IMG/VR virus record: IMGVR_UViG_3300046804_000305
Location: 1-35,214 of that record
DNA: 35,214 nucleotides
Direction: 5' to 3' (one strand)
Origin: a virus
The notes beneath the pieces were generated by a model, which was not told where the DNA came from, did not search any database, and saw only the letters and a program-made list of their open reading frames with translations. The stretch's first letter is position 1. Every line of letters starts with the position of its first letter. The position numbers and the translations under genes are program-made. Positions 1 to 7,362 of this stretch are shown here, in pieces.

Positions 1-45
1 AATAGAGGCTGAGCCTCCTGGATATGCAGCTTGAGTTAAAGCCAT
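1..45 (-). CDS. Probable major capsid protein, N-terminus only
   Basis: An ATG at 45-43 is followed by 15 sense codons (MALTQAAYPGGSASI) before the window ends. A good ribosome binding site, AGGAG, lies about 8 bases upstream. It is the next gene after the scaffold-like gene in the same leftward operon, and coat almost always follows scaffold in tailed phages. The identification is therefore by position only; 15 residues are too few for family recognition. The rest of the gene lies outside the window. Confidence 0.55.
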   Translation of the reverse strand, partial: MALTQAAYPGGSASI

Positions 46-71
46 TTTTAAAATCTCCTAAATTAAAATTA

Positions 72-905
72 TTAACGTACCCTGCCTTCTGCGTAAGCTT
101 GGAGAATCTCGTCTGCCATGCTTTCGTATCTGGCTGGGTCTTGCATTCTTAAGCGAATAAGATCTGCACGACGATAAACAGGTTTGGTTGACTCGCCTGT
201 ACCACCTTGTTGTACTGCAGCAGTTTTAAGTGCCTTGCTACGGTTTTCTTCTTCGACCTTCTTCAGCGACTCGTCAGCAGCTTTAGTAGCTTCTGCTTTT
301 TGTTGTTTGACGCTGCGTAAAGACTTGTAGGTCTCTAGCAGTTCTAACGCTGAATCAACATCGTAGTTGTTTGCCTTAGCAAAGAGCTCCATCCGAACCT
401 TTGATCCTTGAATCCAAGAAGCAAAATCCTCAGACTGAGCAATACTTAAATAATCAGGATGAGCTTTCTCAATCGTCTGCATCGCAACCAACTGAGCTTG
501 TTGAGCCTGTTGTTCTTGCAATTGCTTTAAGACTGGGTTGTTTGCTACAGCCTGGTTTACTGCCTTTGCGGGGTCTTCAAACCAATCAATCTCTTGTGCT
601 TTACTTGGCTGTGTGTCGTGCTTCGATTCGAGTTGTTGTTTTAGAAGCGAGTCAGCTAACTTACGTACTTCACCAACCTCTTGTGCCTGTCGTCCGATTA
701 ACTTCTCGGCTTCTTGATGCATCTTAATAATCTCATCAAGAGATTTATTACGATACTTCTCAGGTAGTTCTGGTTGTTGAGCAGCCTCTTCAGGTTGTGC
801 TGCCATTTGTTCAGCAGCGTCTGGGGTTGTACTTCCGTCTTGTGTTGGGTCAGTAAACTTCTCGTTAGTATCTTCTTCTTGCAGTTCGATAAAATTAGCA
901 GCCAT
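72..905 (-). CDS. Scaffolding protein-like capsid assembly protein
   Basis: This 277-residue protein is highly charged and almost entirely helical in appearance. It has an acidic N-terminus (residues 1-40), long Gln/Lys/Glu-rich coiled-coil-like stretches and a short basic C-terminal helix ending AYAEGRVR. This architecture is typical of phage scaffolds, which use a basic C-terminal helix to contact coat subunits inside the prohead and are then expelled. Its place between portal and the putative coat gene supports the call. The start at 905 has an AGGAG site 8 bases upstream. No protease motif is visible in it. Family-level function is inferred from composition and order, not from a catalytic signature. 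Confidence 0.75.
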   Translation of the reverse strand: MAANFIELQEEDTNEKFTDPTQDGSTTPDAAEQMAAQPEEAAQQPELPEKYRNKSLDEIIKMHQEAEKLIGRQAQEVGEVRKLADSLLKQQLESKHDTQPSKAQEIDWFEDPAKAVNQAVANNPVLKQLQEQQAQQAQLVAMQTIEKAHPDYLSIAQSEDFASWIQGSKVRMELFAKANNYDVDSALELLETYKSLRSVKQQKAEATKAADESLKKVEEENRSKALKTAAVQQGGTGESTKPVYRRADLIRLRMQDPARYESMADEILQAYAEGRVR

Positions 906-971
906 GTATATTCTCCTGTCGCAATGCGATTTTAGGACATTTAAAAAATAGCTCGGTGGTCAAGAGTCCAT

Positions 972-1217
972 TTACGAGCCGTGGTTTGCTGTTGTTTTTC
1001 TTTCCAATGCCAGCTTCTCAGCTCTCATCTTCGCCCATCGTGCCGTAGCACTAGGGAAATCTCCACAGATAGGATCTAGTCCTAACCGAGGAGAGGAAAG
1101 AATGCGAGTAGCAATCTCGCCACACTCACCACACTGAACTTCTTTTGTGTCTACATCGACGAAGGCTTCAGTGTTGTGTGAATTCGTACATACAAAGTCA
1201 AACAGTCGTCTTGGCAT
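972..1217 (-). CDS. Small zinc-ribbon protein (FmdB-like)
   Basis: This 81-residue protein begins MPRRLFDFVC and carries a second cysteine pair, CGEC, at about residues 29-32. The pattern resembles the FmdB-type zinc ribbon that many phages encode near the portal and scaffold genes. The N-terminal cysteine (residue 10) lacks the usual close partner, since the neighbouring residues are TNSH, so a histidine may complete the site. Its start overlaps the end of the preceding gene by 20 bases, implying coupled translation. Role unknown; it may bind DNA or a structural partner. Confidence 0.6.
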   Translation of the reverse strand: MPRRLFDFVCTNSHNTEAFVDVDTKEVQCGECGEIATRILSSPRLGLDPICGDFPSATARWAKMRAEKLALERKTTANHGS

Positions 1218-1455
1218 TCTCAGATTCCTCCTGAAGTTGCTCGTAGACTTCTTCGCTTGACTGTCTTAAGTTCTTTAGCCACGTCATGATAGAGATTTCT
1301 CCCTTCCTGAAGTGGAGCTGCTCTACAGTTTCTACACCTTTGACGGTGTCTGTGGAGCTAAGCATTAAATCTATGTCTTCTAACAGATCCTGCCACCCTT
1401 GGGTAGCCATCATAGCGAATCTGTTCTCGTAATAATCCTGTAATTCTCTGTTCAT
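1198..1455 (-). CDS. Hypothetical helical protein between portal and scaffold
   Basis: This is an 85-residue acidic, helical protein (MNRELQDYYENRF...). I prefer the ATG at 1455 over an in-frame TTG at 1473 because AAGGA lies about 8 bases before it. It is the first gene downstream of the consensus promoter at 1503-1531. It contains two Trp-containing segments (QGWQDLL and MTWLKNL) and ends in a Glu/Gln-rich helix. I do not recognise a catalytic motif. Position suggests a head-assembly accessory role. Confidence 0.65.
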   Translation of the reverse strand: MNRELQDYYENRFAMMATQGWQDLLEDIDLMLSSTDTVKGVETVEQLHFRKGEISIMTWLKNLRQSSEEVYEQLQEESENAKTTV

Positions 1456-1502
1456 ACTCTTTTTCCTTGACAAGGAGAGTTTATTGTGTTAGTATAGTAA
1501 AT

Positions 1503-1531
1503 ATTATACCATATTTTTACAGATTTGTCAA
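1503..1531 (-). promoter_or_regulatory. Consensus sigma70 promoter for the scaffold/coat genes
   Basis: Read on the minus strand, TTGACA (1531-1526) and TATAAT (1508-1503) are separated by exactly 17 bases. The bases before the -10 are TATGG, giving an extended -10 type TGG-TATAAT. It sits just after the portal stop codon and about 45 bases before the ATG at 1455, so it would boost the scaffold and coat genes separately from the terminase-portal transcript. Confidence 0.85.
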
Positions 1532-1535
1532 GAGT

Positions 1536-3488
1536 TTATTGCATTTTCGTAGCAGTTTGCAACATAGCAATACGCTCATTGGACAGCATATCAGCCTCTT
1601 TAAGGGCTAAATTAGCAATTTTCTCCACTTGGGTGAAGGGATCAGTACCCTGAGGCTTATTCGCAGCCTCTACAGCCTTAATTTGGGTTTCAATGGGGAT
1701 TACCTGAGCCTGAGCACCAGCCTTCTGAGCCTCAGCCATAGCCTTAGAAGCCTCAGCTTGGGTTTTCTGGAGCTCTGCCTGAGCAGTAGCTAGGGCAATC
1801 TCTTGTAATTGCTGTTGCAGTGGGTCAGGTTGGCTCATTTGCTGCAGTCCAACAATGATTTCCTCACGATTAGAGACGCTTGAACCCTGAATTACACCCT
1901 GTAATAGCAGAGGAACGATAGGAGATTGAGCTCCTAAGGTCGACATTAAACCCATCATCTGCTGTTGTTCGTACTCACGAGCCACCATTCCTAGGGTAGA
2001 TACTGGGAGGAATACAAAATCCTTCACTGGATAACGCTCTGGGTCGAACTGCATAAAGCGATAAGCAGATTTAGTAATGAAAGGGATTAAGAAGTCCTCT
2101 TGGAAGTTAATCAGGGTACGCTTGTTCTTCTTCATCAAGCCCGATAGAGCCATCGATAAGCCAGCACCTGAGGCTTCCCCTGCAGCTACCTTGTCAGGCA
2201 TAGAAGCAGTATCCATTGTTCCTGTAGCTTGGAGGAGCATGGATTGGAAAGCCTGAGCAGTTCCCATGTTCATTGGATCTGTGTTGCCAAACTTGAATGG
2301 CATCATGATCTCGTTGGGGTTACCATTAACGAGGAGGTTCTTACCAGGCTTCACATCGTACTTTGCACCACGAGGTAGACGAGTAGCGTCCATCGCCATC
2401 ATCGGAGCAGTGGTCAAAGCAAGGCTATCTAAGTGAGCACGAATCTGTGCGTCGATAGCTTTCTGCATGTTGTAGCCCTTCTCAGCAGTACCACGACCCC
2501 AGAAACGACCAGGCATCGAGTCAGCTTGATAGGCGACAATAGGACGATCCTTCATCATATAAGGATTCTCTTCAGCTTTTAAAAGCCACTGATCGTCAGC
2601 GATAACGACCAATGCTTCAACCATGTCTTGATAATCTTCAGCTTCTGAGCCTTCAGGGAAAAGATCTACAATCTCTTCTCCGTCTTTCTTTTGTAAGTTC
2701 TCTAAGTATTCACGAGGAACTTTACCGTACCAGCGGATAACTCGTACTTTACCGTCTTGCTTAGGAGACATCTCTTGGACAGGCTCTAAGTCCATGTCGT
2801 TGTAGCTAGGAGTGATTCCTACTTTACGGTATGTACCGTCTACCATTCCTTCAACAATCTTGAAGTAAGGCATGTACTCCTCAATCGCTACACCAAGTGA
2901 AGACTCAACATCACGAGCGTTAGGATCGATGAGGAAGTTACGAGGATTGATTGGGTTAAGGTGTACCATGAACTTCTTCTGCTCTGACACACCAATCGCT
3001 GCCATGCTAGTGCCTGGGATAGGCTGGGTAGAAGGAGACATCACAGTCTTCTCTTCAATGGTAATCTCTCCGATACCAGTGCCGTAGAGCTCTGCTAAGA
3101 GAATGATATCATCAATTGCTTTCTTGACTTTAGTAAACTTAAAGTCCTCGTGCATCTGCTGACGTACTAATGGAATGTCAGTCTTGTCTTGATCTTGTCG
3201 ATCATCCGCAATATCGAAGAACTCGCCACGACCAAAAACAGCTTCAGAGATCTCAGCTTGTTTTCCCTCGATCGCTTGTTGGAGCGAAGGAGTAATAATA
3301 CGAGATCTCTCGGACTCACGTGTCTTGTCAGCCCCATCCCAGATTCCCCGCCATAGTCTTTCATACTCTTCCCATTTATCTAAATAATTAACATCCCGAT
3401 GATCTCTCCATCGAGTCGTATGGTCGACGATGAAAGATACTAATTCTTTATCAGATTCAGTAACTGGATCTTCTTTAAATTCTGCCAT
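1536..3488 (-). CDS. Portal protein (head-to-tail connector)
   Basis: This 650-residue protein fits the P22-like portal type: length close to P22 gp1 (about 725), an N-terminal wing with LWRGIWDGADKTRESERSRI, and a central FWGRGTAEKGYNMQKAIDAQ segment of the kind seen in long podovirus portals. The C-terminal 90 residues are a Gln/Ala-rich helical stretch, consistent with the barrel that enters the capsid. Portals form the dodecameric ring through which DNA is packaged and ejected. The gene lies downstream of terminase and the peptidase-like gene in one leftward operon. The start at 3488 has AGGA about 10 bases upstream. Confidence 0.88.
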   Translation of the reverse strand: MAEFKEDPVTESDKELVSFIVDHTTRWRDHRDVNYLDKWEEYERLWRGIWDGADKTRESERSRIITPSLQQAIEGKQAEISEAVFGRGEFFDIADDRQDQDKTDIPLVRQQMHEDFKFTKVKKAIDDIILLAELYGTGIGEITIEEKTVMSPSTQPIPGTSMAAIGVSEQKKFMVHLNPINPRNFLIDPNARDVESSLGVAIEEYMPYFKIVEGMVDGTYRKVGITPSYNDMDLEPVQEMSPKQDGKVRVIRWYGKVPREYLENLQKKDGEEIVDLFPEGSEAEDYQDMVEALVVIADDQWLLKAEENPYMMKDRPIVAYQADSMPGRFWGRGTAEKGYNMQKAIDAQIRAHLDSLALTTAPMMAMDATRLPRGAKYDVKPGKNLLVNGNPNEIMMPFKFGNTDPMNMGTAQAFQSMLLQATGTMDTASMPDKVAAGEASGAGLSMALSGLMKKNKRTLINFQEDFLIPFITKSAYRFMQFDPERYPVKDFVFLPVSTLGMVAREYEQQQMMGLMSTLGAQSPIVPLLLQGVIQGSSVSNREEIIVGLQQMSQPDPLQQQLQEIALATAQAELQKTQAEASKAMAEAQKAGAQAQVIPIETQIKAVEAANKPQGTDPFTQVEKIANLALKEADMLSNERIAMLQTATKMQ

Positions 3489-3491
3489 GTT

Positions 3492-4643
3492 TTAAATTCC
3501 TGGAATAGTTGATTGTGGAACTTGCATCTGAAACGGATCTGCTACACGAGGAGCAGTCATGTTGTCGATGGTTATACCTGCTCTAATGTTTGCTGGGTCA
3601 GTCTCAATGGCTTGCATTGCAGGACTAGCAATACGTTCTGCTACACTCATACCACGACGCTGCTCAGTTTGACGAGCGAACACTTCTCCTGCTACCCTCA
3701 TATAGTCTGCCACCGATTGTTGATAAGCTTGAGTGCTTATGTCTTTTGCTTTTACTGCTGCATCTAAAGCTGGGTAGTTCTGAGCATTAGCAATAAACTT
3801 ATCAGCCATGTCTTTGCTGCCAAATGCCTTAGCTAAACTAGCACGAGCTGAGATACCATCTTTTGCTGATAAGCCAGCCACTGCATCAATTACTGAGTCC
3901 TTATCAAATCCAATGCCTTTGTACTTCTTAGCAAACTGTAAGGATTCTGGTACGGACTGAGCGATAACTTGGGATAGAGCCTGAGAAGAATCTTTGTAAA
4001 GCTGATTTTCGTTTAGAGTCCTAGCAAAACTTTCACCCATTGTGAACAACTCTTTACCTTGTACAAAGTGTTGTACTTCGTGGAGTGCAGTCTTTACTGG
4101 TGCGTCGGAGTTCTTCCAGTCAGGATGCTGACGATTGAATAGGATCATGTTCTGCTCAGGAGCAAAGGCTGCTAAGCGAGAAGAAGTAGGATCATCTAAG
4201 AAAGAAACAGTTAAATCGTTTAGATCAGGATAGGCTTTCTTTAGCGTATCTGCTTTAAAAACTTCGTCGAATGCTAAGACTTCATTCTCAGGAATCTTAT
4301 TTAGATCGACACCACGACGTAGATCAACATTCTTGTCGCTGATCTCCATCATGGACTTGTTAGCCACTGGATCAAATGCTATACCCTGACGAGCATAGGT
4401 TTCATTCCACTGCTCAGCAGGTAATCTAAACCAATCACGCTGGGCATCTTCTAATGTTTTTAACGCAGCAGGAGCATCCATCACACCTGCTTCGCCTAGA
4501 TTCGTAATTCCTTCCCTACCGATGAACATCTCTGGTACAAGGCTAGGAGCAATACGAGTAGAGCTTCTAAACAAACCTTGTGCTTCTAGGTTATCCACTA
4601 ACGCAGGAGCAACTGTCCTAAATAAGCTTCCAACTATACTCAT
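3492..4643 (-). CDS. Zincin-like metallopeptidase-domain protein
   Basis: This 383-residue protein contains ALHEVQHFVQ, a canonical HExxH zinc-protease motif at residues 188-192. A later GEVFARQTEQRR segment at 319-330 contains Glu320, a candidate third zinc ligand. The pairing of HEVQH with a distal GEVxAR-type helix resembles the metallopeptidase domain found in large phage and plasmid polyvalent proteins, which are delivered into the host with DNA. Here the domain is a stand-alone gene between large terminase and portal. It ends 3 bases before the portal start and begins immediately after the terminase stop. It could be a prohead protease or an injected host-targeting enzyme; neither is shown by the sequence. 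Confidence 0.6.
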   Translation of the reverse strand: MSIVGSLFRTVAPALVDNLEAQGLFRSSTRIAPSLVPEMFIGREGITNLGEAGVMDAPAALKTLEDAQRDWFRLPAEQWNETYARQGIAFDPVANKSMMEISDKNVDLRRGVDLNKIPENEVLAFDEVFKADTLKKAYPDLNDLTVSFLDDPTSSRLAAFAPEQNMILFNRQHPDWKNSDAPVKTALHEVQHFVQGKELFTMGESFARTLNENQLYKDSSQALSQVIAQSVPESLQFAKKYKGIGFDKDSVIDAVAGLSAKDGISARASLAKAFGSKDMADKFIANAQNYPALDAAVKAKDISTQAYQQSVADYMRVAGEVFARQTEQRRGMSVAERIASPAMQAIETDPANIRAGITIDNMTAPRVADPFQMQVPQSTIPGI

Positions 4644-5897
4644 CTAATATCCTGTTATAAAGTCACTCGGTTCATATTCATCTTCCTCATGGTCTGTGAA
4701 GTACGACGTTACAGCCAATTGATCGACATAACTTAAAGCATCCACTAAGTCGTCATGCACCTGTGGAGTAGGGAACATTAGGAGCTGGTCAATGAATTGT
4801 GTCCAGTCCTCATCCTCATTCAGTACTACTTTACCGTGCTCGAATCGTCCTTGTAATGCCCAGACAATCCGTTCAGTCTTTTGTTTACCGCCATGCGTCA
4901 AGTCTTGTATATGAGCGTAGACGTTGTTAGAACGCATCAGATCGCTAAGATAGGGTAGTACAGCGTTACGAACTGTCCCTCGCTCAATCCCCACACCCAC
5001 TGGTTCAAAGTCTCGAATGTTCTTAAGAATCTTTGCTGCAGCTTCTTTAACATCCCACCGCCCATGTTCTATTTTTTTTATAAACCAGACACCATCATCT
5101 GTAACTTTCACCACAGCGATTGCTGATTCGTCTAGCTTCTTCGCTCTCGCAGAGGAGTAGTTCTCATTCTTAAATCCTGCTAAGTCGATTGCAATATGGT
5201 AGACTCCATGACTGGGCTCTTCTCCGTATTGAATCCACTCTTCTTTAAATAAATCTGTTCCAGCATTATCGAAGCTTGCTTCGTATTCCTGCTTAAACGC
5301 AAAAGAAGAGAGTGTCTTTTTAGCTCCTTCAATTTCTTTCGGATCGATAAGCGGGTTATCTTTGGTAGTAAAATGCCACGATTTCCACTCCTCATCCTCT
5401 TCCGAGATTCCGAGATTGTACATCTCGTAAAACCAATTTCTGCCCTTAGGTGTTCCGATAAAAAGTGCTTTTCCTTTCTTATCTGATAAGGCAGCACGGA
5501 GTACCTTCTCCCACGTCTCACTTTTGATATCCGCTACTTCGTCGAGGACAAGAAAAGTAAGGCTAACACCACGTAAGGTATCAGGACGATCAGAACCACG
5601 GACATAGATCTTAGCACCATTGATGAGCGTGATGTCCATGTTATTCACATGACTACCACTGATTACATCCCTACCTAAGTCCATGAGCAAGTCCCAGATA
5701 ATCTGTCTTGCTTGCCCTTGCGTAGGAGCTACATACATCACTGCTGAGCCTGGAGGACACCTCAGACCCTCTACCAAAAGGGATACTGCTGAGAGTCTAC
5801 TCTTACCACAGCGTCGCCCTGCTACAATTACCTTGAATCGTGTAGGGTCACTGAATACTTGTTTCTGCCAAGGTAGAAGCTCGAAATTAAGATTCAT
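4644..5897 (-). CDS. terL: Terminase large subunit (DNA packaging ATPase/nuclease)
   Basis: This 417-residue protein shows a Walker A motif GRRCGKS at residues 27-33, a Walker B FLVLDE with Asp119/Glu120, and the coupling motif IGTP at 147-150. The C-terminal RNase H-like nuclease domain begins at HIAIDLAG (Asp238) and ends near HDDLVDAL with a second acidic pair. It pumps DNA into proheads through the portal ring and cuts the concatemer. Its start overlaps the small terminase gene by 11 bases. Length and motif order are normal, with no sign of disruption. Confidence 0.95.
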   Translation of the reverse strand: MNLNFELLPWQKQVFSDPTRFKVIVAGRRCGKSRLSAVSLLVEGLRCPPGSAVMYVAPTQGQARQIIWDLLMDLGRDVISGSHVNNMDITLINGAKIYVRGSDRPDTLRGVSLTFLVLDEVADIKSETWEKVLRAALSDKKGKALFIGTPKGRNWFYEMYNLGISEEDEEWKSWHFTTKDNPLIDPKEIEGAKKTLSSFAFKQEYEASFDNAGTDLFKEEWIQYGEEPSHGVYHIAIDLAGFKNENYSSARAKKLDESAIAVVKVTDDGVWFIKKIEHGRWDVKEAAAKILKNIRDFEPVGVGIERGTVRNAVLPYLSDLMRSNNVYAHIQDLTHGGKQKTERIVWALQGRFEHGKVVLNEDEDWTQFIDQLLMFPTPQVHDDLVDALSYVDQLAVTSYFTDHEEDEYEPSDFITGY

Positions 5898-6336
5898 CCG
5901 AGTTTCCTTCGAACATGTCGATTATCTCAACATCTTCCACAGCCTCTACCTTAGTCTCACCTAAACCAGTGATGTTAATGGTTACAGCATTCCGCTGACC
6001 TTTAGCATCTTTCTCGAATAGGGAGACAGGTAGAAGTCTGTCCATGCACATCTTCAGACATGCTACCTGGTCTTTATCGTTATCGTCTAAGGCTTTCCTT
6101 AAGACAGTATCGATTACCTTTGTTCCTGTTGTACTGAGGAGTCTAGCTTTAAATTCAGCTATCCTGCCTGTATCTCCTAAGGGTCTACCAACTTTTCCTC
6201 GGTTACCCTTCTTCTTCGCTTCTACGACAGCCTTAGGTGGACGACCCCTACGAGGGATAGACACAACAACTGAATTGTTTTCTTTATCTTCTAAGTCCAC
6301 TTCTAAGCCTTTTCCTACGTAAGTAGAGACTAACAT
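5887..6336 (-). CDS. Probable terminase small subunit
   Basis: This 149-residue protein lies directly upstream of the large terminase and overlaps it. The N-terminal third has two AT-hook-like elements, RRGRPPK (about 29-35) and GKVGRPLGD (about 47-55), suited to minor-groove DNA binding. A helical middle follows, then an acidic tail (EDVEIIDMFEGNSDES) that could bind the large subunit. Small terminases recognise packaging sites, so identity is inferred from position plus DNA-binding features. The ATG at 6336 is preceded immediately by an in-frame stop. The nearest AGGAG is unusually far away (about 17 bases). Confidence 0.7.
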   Translation of the reverse strand: MLVSTYVGKGLEVDLEDKENNSVVVSIPRRGRPPKAVVEAKKKGNRGKVGRPLGDTGRIAEFKARLLSTTGTKVIDTVLRKALDDNDKDQVACLKMCMDRLLPVSLFEKDAKGQRNAVTINITGLGETKVEAVEDVEIIDMFEGNSDES

Positions 6337-6365
6337 TTAATTATAACTTATAACTCCTAAGTTTT

Positions 6366-6386
6366 CTTCTAAGTTAAACTTAGAAG
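6366..6386. repeat. Perfect inverted repeat in the terminase leader
   Basis: CTTCTAAGTT, a central A, then AACTTAGAAG form a perfect 10-base-arm palindrome. It lies between the leftward promoter at 6475-6503 and the small terminase start, hence in the predicted 5' leader. It could be an operator or an RNA hairpin. Confidence 0.8.
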
Positions 6387-6389
6387 TTA

Positions 6390-6440
6390 TACTAAGTAGT
6401 TTTATATAGTAGTGTATTCTATATCTTCTTTACTTAGGAG
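6390..6440 (+). repeat. Dispersed leader repeat, copy 1
   Basis: This stretch aligns with 10766-10831 in the same orientation. Shared words are TACTAAGTAGTT, TATATAGTAG, GTATT-TATAT and TACTTAGGAG, with a shorter middle here. A small hairpin (TACTA...TAGTA) is conserved in both. Copy 2 is the leader of a gene; copy 1 has no gene behind it on the plus strand. Confidence 0.65.
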
Positions 6441-6474
6441 TATTACGAAGCAGCTTTTTCTCCTTAGTACAACT

Positions 6475-6503
6475 ATTATACCATACTTCTTAGATTTTGT
6501 CAA
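6475..6503 (-). promoter_or_regulatory. Consensus sigma70 promoter for the terminase-portal operon
   Basis: On the minus strand TTGACA (6503-6498), a 17-base spacer and TATAAT (6480-6475) match the sigma70 consensus exactly. The -10 is preceded by TATGG, as in the promoters at 1503 and 31009. Transcription would start near 6468 and give a leader of about 130 bases before the small terminase ATG. Confidence 0.87.
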
Positions 6504-6533
6504 GTAATATTTTACTATGATGCTCACTATGTA

Positions 6534-6575
6534 GCACATTATGTACAATAAGTAGCTTCTTTGTCTACAATGTGC
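6534..6575. repeat. Inverted repeat GCACATT/AATGTGC
   Basis: Seven-base perfect arms at 6534-6540 and 6569-6575 are separated by 28 bases. An outer TGATGC/GCATCA pair (about 6519-6524 and 6574-6579) flanks them. It lies upstream of the leftward promoter. Function unknown. Confidence 0.5.
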
Positions 6576-6793
6576 ATCACATCTCCAGCGGGTCTACCCA
6601 GTAAACTAGCACGTGTTCCGCAAGTGTAGCTAACTAGCCTTTATTATTCACTATCGTAGCTCATCTTCTGTTATCTTCTTAGATTACTAAGTCATTGATT
6701 TATATAGCATTCCTTATCTGTTGTCTTCTGTCGTTAACTTCTTTTAATTTCTTTAATTTTATAGTCTTCTTATTTTAACTTTTTAGGTGTTTC

Positions 6794-6811
6794 AGAGGGT
6801 TATAACGCTCT
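6794..6811. repeat. 18-base imperfect palindrome, operator-like
   Basis: AGAGGGTTATAACGCTCT reads the same on both strands except for one mismatched pair, with GTTATAAC at its centre. The symmetry and size fit a dimeric repressor site upstream of the rightward early promoters. No regulator gene is identified. Confidence 0.45.
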
Positions 6812-6905
6812 AATTTGTTTGTGTAGCCCCTCCCCCTAGCATACTTCAGAGCATATGTCAATAGGTAGTTTCCCTAATAGACAAACTAGCTAGAATCTGC
6901 TAAGT

Positions 6906-6963
6906 GAGGGTATGATAGTGTCCCTCTATAGACTACCAGGACTCGATAGCCTAAACCTATAAT
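6906..6963 (+). promoter_or_regulatory. Degenerate stem-loop promoter-like element
   Basis: GAGGG (6906-6910) pairs with CCCTC (6922-6926). TAGACT (6929-6934) follows at the same distance as in the other members of the family. The best -10, TATAAT at 6958-6963, is 23 bases away, too far for normal use, so activity is doubtful. Confidence 0.35.
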
Positions 6964-6965
6964 AC

Positions 6966-7009
6966 TAGGGTTTTCCCTAATAGACTTCTTCCTAGACCTG
7001 CGATATACT
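6966..7009 (+). promoter_or_regulatory. Stem-loop early promoter 1
   Basis: TAGGG-TTTT-CCCTA forms a 5-base stem with a 4-base loop (6966-6979). The -35 TAGACT at 6981-6986 follows at once, then a 17-base spacer and the -10 TATACT at 7004-7009. A transcript would begin near 7016, just before the AAAGGAGGT site of the first early gene. Confidence 0.72.
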
Positions 7010-7039
7010 AGACTCATAGTAACTAAAGGAGGTAATTAA

Positions 7040-7123
7040 ATGATCTACTTATTAGCCGTTATAGTATATGCACCTTTATATCTAATCATAGGTACGATCA
7101 TATACTGTGAATTAAAAAGATAA
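7040..7123 (+). CDS. 27-residue single-membrane-segment peptide
   Basis: A strong ribosome binding site AAAGGAGGT (7024-7032) precedes an ATG encoding MIYLLAVIVYAPLYLIIGTI followed by a short polar tail ending CELKR. Almost the whole peptide is one hydrophobic helix with a positive C-terminus. It is the first gene of the rightward early region, directly under stem-loop promoter 1, and its stop codon touches the next stem-loop. Early phage micro-proteins of this kind often act at the host membrane, but no specific role can be assigned. Confidence rests on the strong binding site and promoter context. Confidence 0.6.
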   Translation: MIYLLAVIVYAPLYLIIGTIIYCELKR

Positions 7124-7165
7124 GGGTTTGCCCTAGTAGACAAATCCAGTTTACTAGGGTATTCT
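7123..7165 (+). promoter_or_regulatory. Stem-loop early promoter 2 with operator-like repeat
   Basis: AGGG-TTTG-CCCT (7123-7134) is followed by the -35 TAGACA (7137-7142), a 17-base spacer and the -10 TATTCT (7160-7165). In addition CCCTAGT (7131-7137) is matched by ACTAGGG (7153-7159), a 7-base inverted repeat with a 15-base centre that straddles the -35 and ends at the -10. Confidence 0.75.
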
Positions 7166-7185
7166 AAACAAATGGAGGTGATCAA

Positions 7186-7362
7186 ATGGAATTAACTGTA
7201 AAAGTAAAACAAGTTTATGGCAATGATATGATTTATCCAGTAAACGATACGGCACAGAAGTTTGCTAATTTGATTGGTAAGAAAACTTTTAGTAAAGTAG
7301 ATCTTGCAATTATCAGTAATTTAGGGTATAAGATTACACAAGTACAGGAGGTTTTAATATGA
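7186..7362 (+). CDS. Small conserved-looking early protein, 58 residues
   Basis: This ORF starts at an ATG 7 bases after GGAGGTG and ends in an ATGA overlap with the next gene. The protein begins MELTVKVKQVYGNDMIYPVN and continues with a Lys-rich helical middle and a short ITQVQEVLI tail. Proteins of this size with a VKxVYG...IYPV opening recur in environmental phages. Function unknown. The tight overlap with the gene at 7359 and the promoter just upstream make it a real gene. Confidence 0.7.
   Translation: MELTVKVKQVYGNDMIYPVNDTAQKFANLIGKKTFSKVDLAIISNLGYKITQVQEVLI

Larger units (their letters stand above)
6337..7039. other. Gene-free divergent control region (about 700 bases)
   Basis: No convincing gene lies here. 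In order, it holds repeated CTAAGT/ACTTAG words (6350-6500), a perfect 10-base inverted repeat, one copy of a dispersed repeat, a leftward consensus promoter, a GCACATT/AATGTGC inverted repeat (6534-6575), a very T/C-rich AT-rich stretch (about 6660-6790), an 18-base imperfect palindrome, and rightward promoter-like elements (6862-7009). A degenerate TAGACA at 6878-6883 has no clear -10. The region separates early from late transcription and is the most plausible place for a replication origin, though no known origin signature is visible. Confidence 0.6.

Noticed and set aside
5180-5521. Second frame of 113 codons inside the large terminase
   Set aside because: It overlaps the conserved terminase frame completely and has a composition typical of a shadow frame.
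6337-7039. tRNA gene in the divergent region
   Set aside because: No cloverleaf with a T-loop GGTTCGA-type sequence or acceptor pairing could be found.
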